This document shows, one piece after another, positions 1 to 12,105 of a stretch of 64,000 nt of DNA (position 1 is its first letter; the number at the start of each line of letters is the position of its first letter). The stretch is taken from NCBI GenBank assembly GCA_023213395.1, contig CM041465.1, positions 34,231,741-34,295,740 on the forward strand, written 5' to 3'. Both the position numbers and the translations under genes were made by a program. The notes beneath the pieces were generated by a model. The model was not told where the DNA came from. It made no database searches and saw nothing but the letters and a program-made list of their open reading frames with translations. This stretch comes from Cycas panzhihuaensis. Taxonomy: Eukaryota; Cycadophyta.

Positions 1-420
1 TGAAGCACTTTTCTTTATTTTTTCTACTCTTGATGATGTATTTTTTTTCTTACATTTGTAATCTTGTAACTTCTCTTAATGCATGGAATACTTTAAAATT
101 TCCATTTGAAGGAGGAACTAATATCACAATTTAGAACTTGAGAAGAAATTTTGAGAATCTCAAGATGTCTCATTTTAAACTTGTCAATACTTTTATAACT
201 AGACTTTAGGATGTTGTAAACTACTTGACTCCATTAGATAAATAAGTTAATGAATAAAGAGTTGTAAAAAAAATTCTAAGAATTACTAGAGAGATAAGAA
301 AAATTTGAGAATATGACTATAACAATTAAAGTTATAAAAGACTTATTAATATTAAAAATTAATAAGTTACTCTTCATGCTCTTCATAATATAAGAGAAGA
401 AGAGTTTAGTTCATAGTATG
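1..420 (+). pseudogene. Copia element F: decayed gag (UBN2-type) fragment
   Basis: The + strand, read across stops and frameshifts, gives a copia Gag: a stretch like 'LNAWNTLKFPFEGGTNI' (about 75-125), then 'NLRRNFENLKM' and 'RVVKKILR', in the order typical of the UBN2/retrotran_gag_2 domain. Gag would form the particle packaging the element RNA. There is no open frame and the start lies outside the window. The copy stops abruptly where the LTR of element A1 begins. Integrase and RT of a copia in the same orientation resume beyond the other end of A1 (25.9 kb), so I infer both belong to one element, F, the outermost host of the nest. The domain call is solid; the join is inference. Confidence 0.6.
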
Positions 421-754
421 TGTTGGAAAATAAATGGAGTGCAGAGTGAAGCAAGTATACATAAATCAATCTATATTGTGAATCATAAGCTAAAGTATCA
501 TATTATTCAAGCCATTGTATAGGAGTATACATCAAATCTCTACAGTAGGTGGTGTCAAAAGACACGAGAGTTATACACCCCAGAAAATATATAGATGTGA
601 GAGAGGAGGGAAATCTCTTCAACCTCCAAAATTTAAATAATAATAAAATAATACATAACTCAATATAAAATTAAACTCACCTAACTTACCTTTAACATGT
701 GTGTTCTCACATGTGTCTAAGGTGGGAGTGGGGTGATGAACATTAACCCCAACA
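421..754 (-). repeat. A1 3' LTR
   Basis: A 334-base LTR; on the - strand it reads TGTTGGGGTTAATG...TTTTCCAACA. It matches 25018-25350 over its whole length. It also matches the first half of the A2 LTRs (32698-33069 and 52152-52533), with a different second half (R/U5), so A1 and A2 are sub-families. It is flanked on the element's inner side by a purine tract. Confidence 0.85.
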
Positions 755-771
755 AACTCCTCCTTAATATT
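755..771 (-). other. A1 polypurine tract
   Basis: Directly inside the 3' LTR, the - strand reads AATATTAAGGAGGAGTT, a purine-rich run expected to prime plus-strand DNA synthesis. Confidence 0.65.
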
Positions 772-779
772 CATCATGA

Positions 780-1433
780 TCATCCTTCATTTCTCCTTGA
801 ACTTATGGTATATGTACTTAAAGAAAACTTTGAATACTTGTGCTTTAGCTTGATAGTCAACATGTTTGATGTAGTTAACAACAACTTGCTTTATCACCCA
901 TTCAACAAAGTTTGTCTCTTTAATATCATGTAGTGAGAGTAGCTTCTAATAGGTGTAGTAGAGGTAGCTTAATTTATATGAATAGAAATGACTTTGTATT
1001 GATCTTTATCCTTCACTTTAGTTGAGTCCATGATATATATCATCTTACCAAATGTGACATTGAAGTCATTATTTTCATTGAAATCTATACTAGTACAAGA
1101 AATGTTAGTCTTTTCATCAGAATATACTTACTCTAACATCTGCCTTACTGGAAAAACATCATCAATGTAATTAGTAATATTAAAATTTAAGGGATCTCCC
1201 CCATAAATCAATTCTAATGTATTCCACACTGATTTAGATGTAGTTATTTCTGAAACACAAGAAAATATATTATCATCTATGCTACAAAATAATAGAGCTA
1301 GGGCTTCATTATCCCTTTTTAAATATTCTTTCTTATTTGGTTCATATCCATCATTTATATATTTCCAAAGGTCTTTTGAGATAAAGTAGGCTTTCATTAT
1401 GGTTCTACAAAGCTGAAAGTCATTTCCATCAAA
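780..1433 (-). pseudogene. A1 gag (UBN2 domain), lying directly before the polypurine tract
   Basis: The - strand opens with 'FDGNDFQL' (about 1430), an N-terminal copia Gag signature, and continues through 'MKAYFISKDLW', 'DNEALALLFCSIDDN', 'TSKSVWNTLELIYGG' to about 1128 with no stop. It then decays. The last 200 bases align with the region between gag and the purine tract in A2 (about 51.95-52.15 kb): both end with a lysine-rich reading followed by the PPT. The usual neighbours of gag in copia elements (zinc knuckle, protease, integrase, RT) are absent; gag runs straight into the 3' end. Gag packages RNA, so this could be a cis-acting or helper Gag of a non-autonomous element. Confidence 0.75.
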
Positions 1434-3083
1434 TATTTAAAAGCAAGTATTGCTTAGATTCATTGCCATTGTGTAGAGGGCTTTAGTAAATCATCAAGAA
1501 ATATGATTTTCAATGAATAAATAAGATAAGTAATTCTCTAATGAACGTATGATGCAAACTTTATAAAGTCACAATGAATACAAGTAAAAGGAAATCAAGG
1601 TATTCTTCTTCTTTTAATGAACCATGTAATCTAATGCTTTCAAATTGAGATACTCTTGTAGGAAAATAAGAAGCTATATGCTTTTTTGATTATGATGCAA
1701 GGTAATAAGGAAATCCTTAATACTTGAATGTCATTTAATTTTTAGAATATTAGTTTGAACTTTTGAGACAAATAACTAATCAATAAAATTTGAAACTAAT
1801 CTTTTGCAACTTTCAAGTTGAAAAAAGACTAAAGCTTTTGATAAAGAATAAAATGACTTCTTGACTAATCTGAAAGACAAAGATATTAGATTTAAAATAT
1901 CAAAGTGTTCCTTCATAAGAACAAAAATAACTATAAGAAATTTGTAATTTTTGAATAAAAACTATGCTTCAAGTGATTAAAAGTGCCAAGAAACTATTTA
2001 TATTTGTTTAATAATGCAAAAAGTGAAATAAAATCAATGTAGATAGTACTTGTTTAATGTTTTGCTGCACTCAAGTTTTTTAAAGCTTAAAGTGCTAAAA
2101 CTGATATCAGTTGGCTACAAAATAACTTATAATGTATATAAAAAGTAATAATGACTCTAAGAAACTGATTAGTAATAAATAATACTTAAATATAATTATT
2201 TAAAATGAAGAAATGCTTAAAAAATATTACTAAATAAGCCTATTTAGGGATAAACTAGAACCTCAACTTGAATAGATTTAAAGTCCTATAAAATGATATC
2301 AAAACACAATAAAACTGATTCTAACATGAAGTTCTCTAGAATACCTTTCTAATAGTTCTTACGGTTCTAAAATCAGAGATAAAATGATTAAGTTATTGTA
2401 AAAACCGTGATCAGATATCTTTATGACTAATAGAATAAATGCTAAAAAAAGTTGTCACTTTGATCAATAAAAGCTAAACTAAAACAGACTCAAATCAGAC
2501 AAGTGATAACAGCACACTAAAGATCTCTGAAATACAGTTCTAAAGAGACTAGTTTTGTTTAAATCTAATACTCGAGGGATAAGTTATAATGATAAATGCT
2601 ATAGGTCCTCTTTAGGTGAAAATATAATGAAAAATCTTAATAAAATAAATTAGCCCCTTTTTAAAATAGGAAGCACAGTCACATGGAGCAATTTAAATCA
2701 TATCTTGGTCGTTAGGAGGGTTGTAGACCTTAAATAATGCATAATGTATCTACTAGCACTAAAAAATAGTAGAGTAAAAAATAACTCTTGAAAAATGATG
2801 ATGTGCCTTACAATAACATCTAAACTATGAGGTCACATAGAATTAAAGAGAAGGAGCTAAATAAAAGGGGATAAAACCCTTTTAAAAGAAACAAATTTCA
2901 AATTTTGTTAAAAAGAATTGAATTTCTTATAACCTTGGTCAACTTATAATATAATCAAATAAATTTTAATCAAAAAATATATTTCAAAAAAGATTTTAAA
3001 CAACATGACGACGCGCAACTTCTAGAAGATGTAGAGATAGAAGAATTGATTGATTCGGTTGATTGAGGATGTAGAGATGGGAG

Positions 3084-3097
3084 GGATCTGATACCAC
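3084..3097 (-). other. Primer-binding-site-like sequence inside the A1 leader
   Basis: The - strand reads TGTGGTATCAGATC, close to the initiator tRNA-Met complement TGGTATCAGAGC. It may mark the remains of another element inserted in the leader, with its 5' LTR to the right of 3098, but I found no matching second LTR. Confidence 0.3.
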
Positions 3098-3486
3098 ATT
3101 GAGATCAGACACTATCGATCGAATAAAATGAGGAAAGATATATATATTTGATATATTTTAAGGCATAAATTAAAATGAGAGCACAAAGAGCACATAGACA
3201 ATTTTGGGGGATTAAAACATTGTAAATATGATCGATTCACTTTGATTTTTAGATGCAGGAATGGGTGCCATTCCTACTAAACAAATCGATGAAGAATGAT
3301 TAAGAAAAAATGAAGAAATACATATATATTTAATGGAAAATAGGGTGATAAAAAGGCTATATAGCCGGCAAGAGGCGATACTAAGCATGAGAGTGATCTA
3401 AATGATCGATTCCAGACGTAGATAGGGGTGTTGAAGATCCTCTAGCTTGATCAAGTACATAATCGATCCGAATAAAGTAGAATGAA

Positions 3487-3502
3487 TATATATATATATA
3501 TC

Positions 3503-3535
<33 letters not shown>

Positions 3536-3576
3536 TTACATATGTATGTATATATGTATGTATGTATGTATGTATT
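3487..3576. repeat. TA / TATG microsatellite
   Basis: A run of TA repeats passes into TATG/TGTA repeats (about 3487-3576). It yields a spurious repetitive tyrosine/isoleucine reading on the - strand. Confidence 0.9.
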
Positions 3577-4527
3577 AAGTGAAAAAGGAGCAACAACTTG
3601 AACAGAGAAGAACGATGATCATAGAGAGGCTATACACTAGAAAATTGATCAAAAAATAATGCAAATTTAATCATTGAAAGTTTACCTGACAGTGGAACCT
3701 TTGACCATTTGGAAATATTTGAAAAATATTTATAAAAATATATAAAATCAAGATCATGTTAGGGTTTACCAATGCGTCCATGTAAGGGTGATTTCACGTA
3801 TCTCATACTCCTCACACAAGCAATAGATCTTAATGAAACTTGAGAGGCCTCTAGATATCCTTAATAACTTGCTCCTTATGAATTTTCATGAAGATCTTAT
3901 GGTTGTATGCTAAGAACAGAGCTACATAACCAATGAGGGTTGCACATACATTAGGAGGTCATACGACCTGTAAGGTGAGTCAAACAACCATGGGATAGCT
4001 TTGTGTGGACCCCAAGAGGCCTGCACTTGACTCTAATTAGTGAAACAACAATTAAAATGGGAGAAAATAAGAAGGTGAGAAAGGTGCAGTCCAGTTTGAT
4101 TACCAAAACTGAGCCACTGAGCTTCTAGGAACTCCACGTAGGGACGGCGACTTTTAGATATGTCGAATGTGTTATGAAGATGGTTCAGTGAGGATTCAAA
4201 TGAGTAGTCATGTGTTAAGGTTCTAAGTAATGCAGAAGTTGCACCAACCTATTAAAATCATACAGCCTTGCCTAACCTTTGAAAAAATGATGTAAAATAA
4301 TAGAAAACTTGACATTTTATTAACTAAGTTCAGAAACTAACTATACCAAACTATTTCTGGGCTAAGTGTGCTCAAGTTTACAATAAATACTTGAAAAAAT
4401 TATGATTAATAAGCTTGTATGAATGGAAAAATTAATTATTTATCAAAAGCTATATAAGAAAAACTATTGTGTGAACTAAGAAAATATTGAATAAACTTGT
4501 CGTGGTCAATGTTATAGTTAAGATCTA

Positions 4528-4539
4528 GCTCTGATACCA
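4528..4539 (-). other. A1 primer-binding site (initiator tRNA-Met)
   Basis: The - strand reads TGGTATCAGAGC, the complement of the 3' end of plant initiator tRNA-Met. It lies two bases from the first bases of the A1 5' LTR (4542). In A2 the LTR-to-site spacing is also two bases. Confidence 0.8.
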
Positions 4540-4547
4540 TATATTGG

Positions 4548-4982
4548 TATAAGAATAGTCACATGTACAAAGTCATAACATCACAAGAATAGGAGAGATA
4601 TAAGAGAAAGAGACAATGCACATATACACATGGTTGACAAGTGGAAAACCCCTTCTAGGGAAAAAAAACCACCTCCTAAATCTAGAATTTTATTAGAAGA
4701 ATATGCTATACAATACCATAATATAAACTACCTATGAAAGGAAAACCAACCTTATAATAGGCTTCTAGACAGCCTCCTAGAATCCAGGGATCAACTCCTT
4801 GAATCTAGGAGAAATTATAAATAACAAGAAAGGTTTGTTGAAATGTGCGATTGCGCATTTCAACGACCTTCTACATAATATTAAATTTTAACATATAAAC
4901 ATTTTACTTTAGAATCACTTAAATTCGAAATTACACATGTGACTTAAATACTAACATAAAAGTAACATTAATACTTCTAACA
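4548..4982 (-). repeat. B 3' LTR
   Basis: A 435-base LTR; - strand TGTTAGAAGTATTAATG...CTTATA (the terminal CA has become TA on this copy). It is paired with 24583-25017. Confidence 0.88.
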
Positions 4983-4996
4983 TCCCCCTTTAACTA
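4983..4996 (-). other. B polypurine tract
   Basis: The - strand reads TAGTTAAAGGGGGA directly before the 3' LTR. Confidence 0.7.
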
Positions 4997-5079
4997 TAAC
5001 TTTTATGTTATAGAAAAAGAAAGTCTTTATCACGGTGATCCCCCTCTGATGGAGACTTCTTTTATCTGCAATAGATCTT

Positions 5080-6600
5080 AGAGATTTAGAAACTTTACTT
5101 CAGTTAATGACTTTGTAAGTATGTCAACAACCTATAGATCTGTTGGACAATAAGACAAAGAAATAAGATTATTAGTAACAAGATTACGAATAAAATGCTG
5201 ATATAATTCTATATGTTTAGTCATAGAATATGAAACTAGATTTGTGGCAATAGCAATTGCACCTTGATTATCAACTTTAAATTCAATGGAAGAGTTTAGA
5301 GACAGACCAATTTCATTTAGTAGATATTTAAGCCAAAGTGTTTCTTTGTTGGCTTCAACAAGTGTGTGATATTCAGTTTCAGTCGTTGATAGAGGTAGTG
5401 CCTACATTTTCTTATTAGACCAAGTAATAGGTGAGGAATCTAGAAAAATACATAACCTGATGTAGATTTTCGATCATTATATCACCTGCCCAATCTGAAT
5501 CAGTATATCCAGTTAAAGTTAGAGGTTTATTACAAAAATTATAAGTTAAACCATAAAAAATAGTATGCTTTAGATATTGTAAGATATATTTAGCAACTTT
5601 CCATTAAGATTCGTGTGGTTGTTGCATATAACGTGAATATAAAGCGATAATATAGGAAATGTCAAGGTGGGTATGAGTTAAATAAATAAGACTACCAATT
5701 AGTTGCCTATATAATGTAGGGTCACATAAAGATGATGAACAATTAGTAGATAGTTTAACTCCTAATTGTAACAGATTAGATATAGATTTAGCATTTTCCA
5801 TGTTAAATTATTGAATTAAGTCTAAGATATATTTAGGTTGTGATATTGTGATTCTTGAGTCATATTAATAGATTTGTAAACCAAGAAAATAATGTAGGAT
5901 ACCTAGATCAGTCATTTCAAATTTATTCATTAAAGTAGATTTTAAATAATGAATATTATTAGTTGATGATCTAATAATTATGATATCATCAACATATAAT
6001 ATTAAAATAGTAATATTTTCATTTACATGTTTGAAATATAGATTTAGATCACTAATACATCTAGTGAATTTAATTTTTATTAAATAATCATCAACTTTAG
6101 TATACCAAGCTCGAGGAGCTTGTTTTAATCCATAAATGGATTTCTTTAGTTTACATACGAGATTAGGATTTTTAATAAAGCAAGGTGGCTAGGACATGTA
6201 GATCTCTTCTTTGAGATCACTATTCAGAAATTTACTTTTTACATCCATTTAATGGATTTCCCAACTAAACTTGGCTGCTGGAGTAATAATTATTTTAATT
6301 GTATTCATCTTTACAATAAGGGAAAATGTTTCGTTATAATCTATGCTATCAATTTATGAAAATCCTTTTGCAATGAAGCGAGCTTTATATTTTTCAATAG
6401 CGCATGTTGAGTTATATTTTGTTCTATAGACCCATTTACATTCGACTACTTTTTTCCTACGTGGGAATGGTACGAGATCCCAAGTTGAATTCTTGATTAA
6501 AATATCAAATTTAATTTGCATAGCATCCTACCATACAGGATTGTTGCTAGCTTGTTTAAATGTTCTGGAATCATTATTGTCTATTATTTTTACCATTAAG
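5080..6600 (-). pseudogene. B reverse transcriptase and RNase H (copia)
   Basis: Read from 6600 down: 'MDVKSKFLNSDLKEEIYMS', 'YGLKQAPRAWY', the catalytic box 'LYVDDIIII' (YVDD retained, about 6000), 'KFEMTDLGILHYFLGL', 'GSLIYLTHTHLDISYI', then the copia RNase H with 'TGYTDSDWAGD' (about 5500), 'TETEYHTLVEA', 'KVDNQGAIAIA' and 'TKHIELYQHF'. Reverse transcriptase copies the element RNA and RNase H removes the template. The longest uninterrupted part is 5604-5801. Stops are mostly TAG/TAA at positions where relatives have Gln or Trp. Inactive copy. Confidence 0.88.
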
Positions 6601-6606
6601 GCAAAG

Positions 6607-7526
6607 TTAGCATGTAAGTTTTGGGCACGAGTTCATTTGATTTGATGAACTAGCCTGAAGGGAAGGATCTATTTGAGTAGGTTTTGATAGAGTCCAATTT
6701 TGGACTTGAGTTGATAAGGATTCTATAACTTCTAGATCAACTTGTTTGTCAGAGGGGTCAACTAAATAAGTGTTGGTTAACAAATTTTCAATGGGAAGTT
6801 CTACATAAGTAGATATTAAAGAAGATCCTTTTTTATCAAATATTACATCACCCAAAATTAAAATTTGATGCGTGACTGGATCTAGGAGTCTATAAGCTTT
6901 ACTTTCTTCGCTGTATCTAATGAAGATGTATTTTTGACTCTTAGGATCTAGTTTCTTGCATTTTTCTTTTGGGATGTATCCCCACGCAATATTCCAAAGA
7001 TTCATAAATGATTGACTGAAGGTTTTCATCCAGACTATTTTTGTTTTGGAGTAACATTCTGTAGACATTTACTTGGTAGATGATTTAGAAGATAATTGGA
7101 GTAGTTAATTGTTTCTGCCCATAACTTTAGGTCAAGATTCTTTGCATGTAATATGCAATGAGTCATCTTAATAAGAGTACGATTTTTGCATTTAGCAACA
7201 CCGTTTTGTTGAGGAGTGTATGCAACGAAATGCTGGAACTAAATTCTGTGCGTTTTACAGAAGGAAGTAAATTTGCCACTTAAATATTTCTTTGCATTAT
7301 CGGATTGAAAAATTTTGATTTTTAAATTTGATTGATTTTCAGTTAGCATTTTGTATTCAATGAAAATGTCAAACACTTGACTACACGTTTTAAGCATGTA
7401 AACCCAATATTTTATTAAATAATCATCAATAAATATAATAAAATAATGAGATCCAAAGTATGATGTTACATGAAAAGGTCCACATATGTCAGAGTAGACA
7501 TGTTCAAGTGGAACAGTCGTTCTGAA
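6607..7526 (-). pseudogene. B integrase core and C-terminal region
   Basis: The - strand gives 'YSDICGPFHV' (first catalytic Asp), 'FIIFIDDY', 'FQSDNAKKYLS' (second Asp) and 'YTPQQNGVAKCKNRTLI'. In copia relatives the last motif reads GVAERKNRTL, so the catalytic Glu is Lys here, a single G-to-A change. The 153-residue open frame 6607-7068 is the region downstream of the core, with 'KKLDPKSQKYIFIRYSEESKAYRL' shared with C and F. Integrase would join element DNA to the chromosome; this copy cannot be catalytic. Confidence 0.85.
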
Positions 7527-8110
7527 TTATGTTTTATGTGAGAATGGGTCTATGTGTTGTTTACCTATCACACATGCTTTACAAACACCATAAACAATGT
7601 TTAAGGGTGGAAGACCATGAACCATTTCATGCTTTTTTAGATATTGTAGTTTGTTATAACTTATATGGCCAAATCGTACATGCCAAAGTTTGTTGACTGA
7701 GTCAATTTTGCCAATAAAAGTGCTGAAGGGTTTTGTTTTATTATTTTGTAGACTTATTAAACTATAGAGACCTATGCTATGATTAACAGGTCTTGAGGTA
7801 ATATGTCTAAATTTGTTTAAAGGCTCCTTAATAATAAATTTATTTTTCCAAAATTTGACGACAAGGTCTTTTTGGCAGATTTGATAAATAGAAAGTAGGT
7901 TTGGTAATATACTAGGTATGTAGAAAATGTCCTTTATTGATCCATCTTTTAAGGTAACATCACCTGATCCTTTGACTTTAAGTTGGGTACCACTTCTAAA
8001 AGAAATCTCTTTTTCAGAGTTCGATTTAGATTGATAAGTGGTTAAATTTTTTTGGTGTCCAGTCATGTGATCCACTGTGGTGGTTGATTACTTAGGGCAA
8101 CAAATGCAGA
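7527..8110 (-). pseudogene. B protease remnant and integrase zinc-binding (GAG-pre-integrase) region
   Basis: The open frame 7527-8075 begins at 'DHMTG', the last part of the copia protease active-site motif; the catalytic Asp-Ser-Gly upstream is not readable. 'NLLSIYQIC' follows. Near the end is the zinc-binding pattern His-x-His...Cys-x2-Cys ('LWHVRFGHISYNKL', 'GVCKACVIGKQH') that precedes the integrase core. Confidence 0.82.
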
Positions 8111-8119
8111 AGTTGTTGA

Positions 8120-9081
8120 CATTAGAGAACGATTAAGAGTTTGTCGATTTTGAGGTTGTGATTGAGGTCAGGATTGAGGTTTGGATTAAGGTCAATTTTG
8201 CAATCTCTTAGAAGATTTCCATACCTCCGAGGCTATTATACTTCTACAGACATCAATAGTGTGACCTCTTTTATAACAATAGGTACAACTAGTGTTCTGA
8301 GAAGAATTTACATTGTTCCGATTAGGAAATGACTAATTAGGAGTATTTTGATGTTTACATGGACCAGAATACTTAGAATTATTTTAAAAATTAAATTGAG
8401 AACCTCTATGAGGTTTCTGAAATTTTGGATTATAATTGTTTTGTTGTTTATTTTTATTTTGTAGTTTTGTTTTGGAAAACAAAGCCTGGGAAGGATCTTT
8501 AATATGCCTATTTGAATCAGCATTGTTTGATGTTTAACCAGTTGGTTTGTTAACTGATTGAATGTGATCAGAGGATTTCCAGCTTGTTGTTTGGCAGTTT
8601 TAAAAAAATTAAAGTATTTTGGCAATTTGTTTATTGTAAGACAGACGAGTGTATCGTCATCTTTAGCATGCATGATTATTTTTTCAATATCACCTTCTTT
8701 AGTTTTGGATTTAATACAATTACCTAGGTCTTTATTTATTAATTAAATTTTACATAAAAAATCCCCAATATTAGTAAAATCATCATAAGCAAGGTCATAC
8801 AGTTATTGTTCTAAGATAGCCAATTGATTTGTATCGACCTTATCATATTTTTCTTGCAAATTTATCTAGATAGTGGCTAGGTCATCTATTTCAAAAAATT
8901 GCCAACTGATTTCTGGTGAAAGTGAGTGTAATATGGTGTTTAAGGCTAAATCTGAGTTCATTAGATATACCATATAACTCTCTGTAGCTTCATCTTTTGG
9001 TTTTTTTAAATTCACCTATCACATATTGCCATATTTTTTACTGTTTAAGTTGATGGGATATGTGATTCCTTCAGCCGACAT
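8120..9081 (-). pseudogene. B gag with an intact zinc knuckle
   Basis: I place the start at ATG 9079-9081 ('MSAEGITYPINLNSKKYGN'), a usual copia Gag start, only 15 bases from the point where C inserted. A UBN2-like middle follows, open over 8308-8673. Near 8270 is an intact CX2CX4HX4C knuckle (CTYCYKRGHTIDVC), which binds RNA during packaging. Several stops and shifts make it a pseudogene. Confidence 0.8.
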
Positions 9082-9096
9082 AGTTTGAGTCGGTTA

Positions 9097-9307
9097 TGTA
9101 GGATTCTGAGATTCTATCAACCAACAACAACACCAGGATTGACAACAGTATCGTGAGATACCTCTTCTTTTATTAATTAAAAAATACAAAGTACAAAGTT
9201 TAAATACTCATAAATCCATGAGTATAATATAAGCCGACCACTAATGCTATTGTAAAAATATAAACCTTGTAAGCCGACAAATATGCATTACAAATTGTTT
9301 TCTAACA
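9097..9307 (-). repeat. C 3' LTR
   Basis: 211 bases; - strand TGTTAGAAAACAATTTG...GAATCCTACA. It matches 14929-15139 with few differences. The purine tract GTGCATTATGGGGAAG lies next to it (9308-9323). Confidence 0.95.
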
Positions 9308-9443
9308 CTTCCCCATAATGCACATTTTGAAAAATTCTCAAACCTTCCTTAATCTTGTAATGCTTGATCCTTGGTACAACCTTAGTAAATATATCAGCAA
9401 TTTGATCTTCTATTTTACAATGTATAAGTTCAATCTGTCCTTC

Positions 9444-10871
9444 TTAAACCAGCTCTCGAATATAGTGATGTTTAATCTCAATGTGCTTTGTCCTTGCATG
9501 TAAGACTGGATTCTTTGACATTTGAATTGTGCTTTGATTATCGCAATGAATTACTGTAGGATCACCTTGCCTTTGATGTAGATCTTCAAGTAGTCTTCTA
9601 ATCCAAACCACTTCTTGACTTGCCGCTTCAGCTGCTTTATATTCTGCTTCTACTGTGGATAATGATACATTGGGTTGTTTCTTTGTGTTCCAAGATATTG
9701 CTGTTGAACCAATGTTGAAGGTATAACCTGTGATAGATTTCCTATCTTCCATATCATTGGCCTAATTTGTGTCAGAATAGACAATCAAGTTGCATTTGTT
9801 TGAAGAATTGTAAAAGAGACCATGATTAATTGTTCCTTTAATATATCTGAGGATTCTTTTGGCAGCATTCCAGTGTTCTTGCTTAGGATTTTCCATGAAC
9901 CTTGAGGTTAGGTTGACAGCGTGTGTTATGTCTAGTCTAGTATTAGTAAGATACATGAGGTTTCTAATTAGTTGATGATATAGAATGGGGTCAACTGAAA
10001 TGGATTCTTCATGCTTACTTAGCTTTAATCCAACTTCAATAGGAGTGGCACAGGAATTATATGCACTCATATTAAATTTCCTTATGATATCCATAGTGTA
10101 TTTGCTTTGAGACATATATATTCCACTATTATCCTGCCATACTTCAATTCCAAGAAAATAATGTAATTGTCCCAAGTCTGTCATCTCAAATTTAGAATTC
10201 ATATCTCTTTTGAATTCTTGAAGTAACTCATCATTGTTACCAGTGTAAATTAAATCATCAACATACACTACAACAATCAAAATAGAGTCCTTAGAGGTCT
10301 TTATGTAAAGATTTGAATCTGAATTACTTCTTTGGAAACCTTTATCATGAAGATATTTGTCAATCCTTGCATACCAAGCTCTAGGTGCTTGTTTTAGTCC
10401 ATATAAAGCCTTTTTGAGTCTACACACCAAGTGTTCATGTCCCTTAACTTCAAAACCTTAAGGTTGAGAGACATAAATTTCTTCATCAACAAAACCACTG
10501 AGAAAGGTTGATTTTACATCCATTTGATAGATCTTCCAACCAAGAAGAGCAGCAAGAGATAAGATACACCTAATGGTAATCATTTTAGTAACTGGAGTAA
10601 AGTTTTCTTCATAATCTATACCTTCTTGTTGAGCATAACCCTTTGCAACCAATATTGCCTTATACTTGTCAATGGTACCATCCACTTTGTATTTAGTCTT
10701 ATATATCCATTTGGTTCTAATGGCATTCTTACCTGGTGGTAATTCAACCACATCCCATGTTTTGTTCTGATTTGTGGCATCAATTTCTGCTTCCATTGCT
10801 TGAGTCCACTCATTACTTTTTGTAGCTTCCTCAAAATTTTGAGGTTCATCCTTCTGCATCACTTGAGACAT
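9444..10871 (-). pseudogene. C reverse transcriptase and RNase H
   Basis: Nearly continuous copia pol. 10458-10871 holds the RT N-terminus ('WDVVELPPGKNAIRTKWIYKTK', 'QMDVKSTFLSGFVDEEIYVSQP'). 9762-10430 holds 'LYGLKQAPRAWY', the catalytic 'VVYVDDLIYTGN' (YVDD intact), 'MTDLGQLHYFLGIEV' and 'RILRYIKGT'. 9444-9752 is RNase H, with 'STVEAEYKAAEAASQE', 'IHCDNQSTIQMSKNP' and 'RTKHIEIKHHYIRE'. Only two stops separate the three blocks, one of them (10428-10457 region) where relatives read Gly-Phe. This would be the element's replication enzyme. Confidence 0.92.
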
Positions 10872-10985
10872 TAGAGCATAGTTTACTTTAGCTTGTGATC
10901 TCGTGAATCTTTTGTTAAAGTCACAATCCAGAATATTTTTAGGATTATGACTTCTTGTAAGCCATTTTGGATCTTGTCCCTGATG

Positions 10986-12030
10986 TTAAATTGAACTTGA
11001 ATCTTTAATTGAGTTTGTATATGTCTTCCTTTCTAAGGTACCAATATCAATCAAAATTTCCTTACCTTTGTTGTCTTCACCCTTATATTCACCATGTTCA
11101 TCAAAAATAACATCTCTTCTCACAAAGAAAACCTTTGCAATTGGATCATAAAGTCTATAGGCCTTTTGTTCACCTGAATAGCCTATAAAGATACACTTAA
11201 TACTTTTGCTTTCCAACTTTGTTCTTTTCTGATCAGGAATATGGGCGTAAGCAACACAACCAAATACTCTTAAATTGCTTACATCAGGTTTCTTACCTGT
11301 CCATGCTTCTTCTGGAGTCATATCCTTCAATGCCTTGGTTGGACTTCTATTTAGTAAATATACGGCAGTATTTATTGCTTCACCCCAAAAGGAGTCATTT
11401 GATTTTTTGCCTTTTAGCATACTTCTTGCCATTTCTGTAACCGTCCTTATTTTCCTTTCAACCACACCATTTTGTTAGGGAGTATAAGGAGTTGTAAACT
11501 ATCTTCTTATTCTAACTTTGCTACAGAACTCCTTGAAGTCATTGGAGATAAATTCTCCCCCATTATTTGAATGAAGGACTTTTATTCTGAATCCACTTTG
11601 TCTTTCAGACATAGCTCTGAATTCTATAAATTTCAAGAATGTTTTTGATTTTTCTTTAAAAAAGTAAACCCAAATCTTTCTTGTGAAATCATCAACCAAA
11701 ATCATGAAATCTTGCTTTTCCATGTGACACATTCTTCATGGGCCCACATAAATCAACATGAACTAATTCCAATGGAGCTTGAGATTGAAAACTAGATTAA
11801 AAAAAACTGTTTCTATGATGTTTTCTAAAAACACATCCTTCACACACATCATTGTTGCCTTGAATAAAAGTAAGACCACTAACCATGCCTTTCTTTCTCA
11901 AGTTAATAAGGTTTCCATAATTCAAGTGTCCATAACGAAGATGCCACTGAACACTATCATTATTAACCGATGCATTCAAAGAACTATTTTGAGAACATAG
12001 AGCTAATTTAAACAATTTATCTTCAGTCAT
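10986..12030 (-). pseudogene. C integrase
   Basis: 11797-12030 is the zinc-binding part ('WHLRYGHLNYGNL', 'NDVCEGCVFRKHH'). 11499-11732 is the core with 'ILVDDFTRKIWVYF' and 'VLHSNNGGEF', where relatives read SDNGGEF: the second catalytic Asp is Asn, one G-to-A change. The Glu motif follows at the 11465 boundary ('NGVVERKIRTV', Glu present). 10986-11465 is the C-terminal part with 'VFGCVAYAHIP' and 'CIFIGYSGEQKAYRLYDP'. Broken by two or three stops; not catalytic. Confidence 0.9.
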
Positions 12031-12105
12031 TTTTCCTTTAGCAATTAAAGAATTTTTTTTTTTCTTATCATAAATCTTGCATTTCCCATCATTAAATACT
12101 AACCT

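Larger units (their letters stand above)
1434..4527 (-). other. A1 leader, about 3.1 kb, no recognised gene
   Basis: This is very AT-rich sequence between the primer-binding site and gag. No reading frame can be recognised. From 1500 to 3000 I see only short A/T-rich words. The more GC-balanced stretch 3750-4270 has a short open - strand reading (about 4090-4260) of unknown nature. A second primer-site-like word lies at 3084-3097 and a microsatellite at 3487-3576. Confidence 0.5.

Noticed and set aside
3381-3596. 71-codon - strand reading rich in Tyr and Ile
   Set aside because: It translates the TA/TATG microsatellite.
4548-4982. LTR B1 seemed to have a primer site on its left and a purine tract on its right, suggesting tandem elements sharing an LTR
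   Set aside because: The primer site at 4528-4539 belongs to A1, whose LTR tip (4542-4547) and remainder (25018 on) flank B with a GTTGG duplication.
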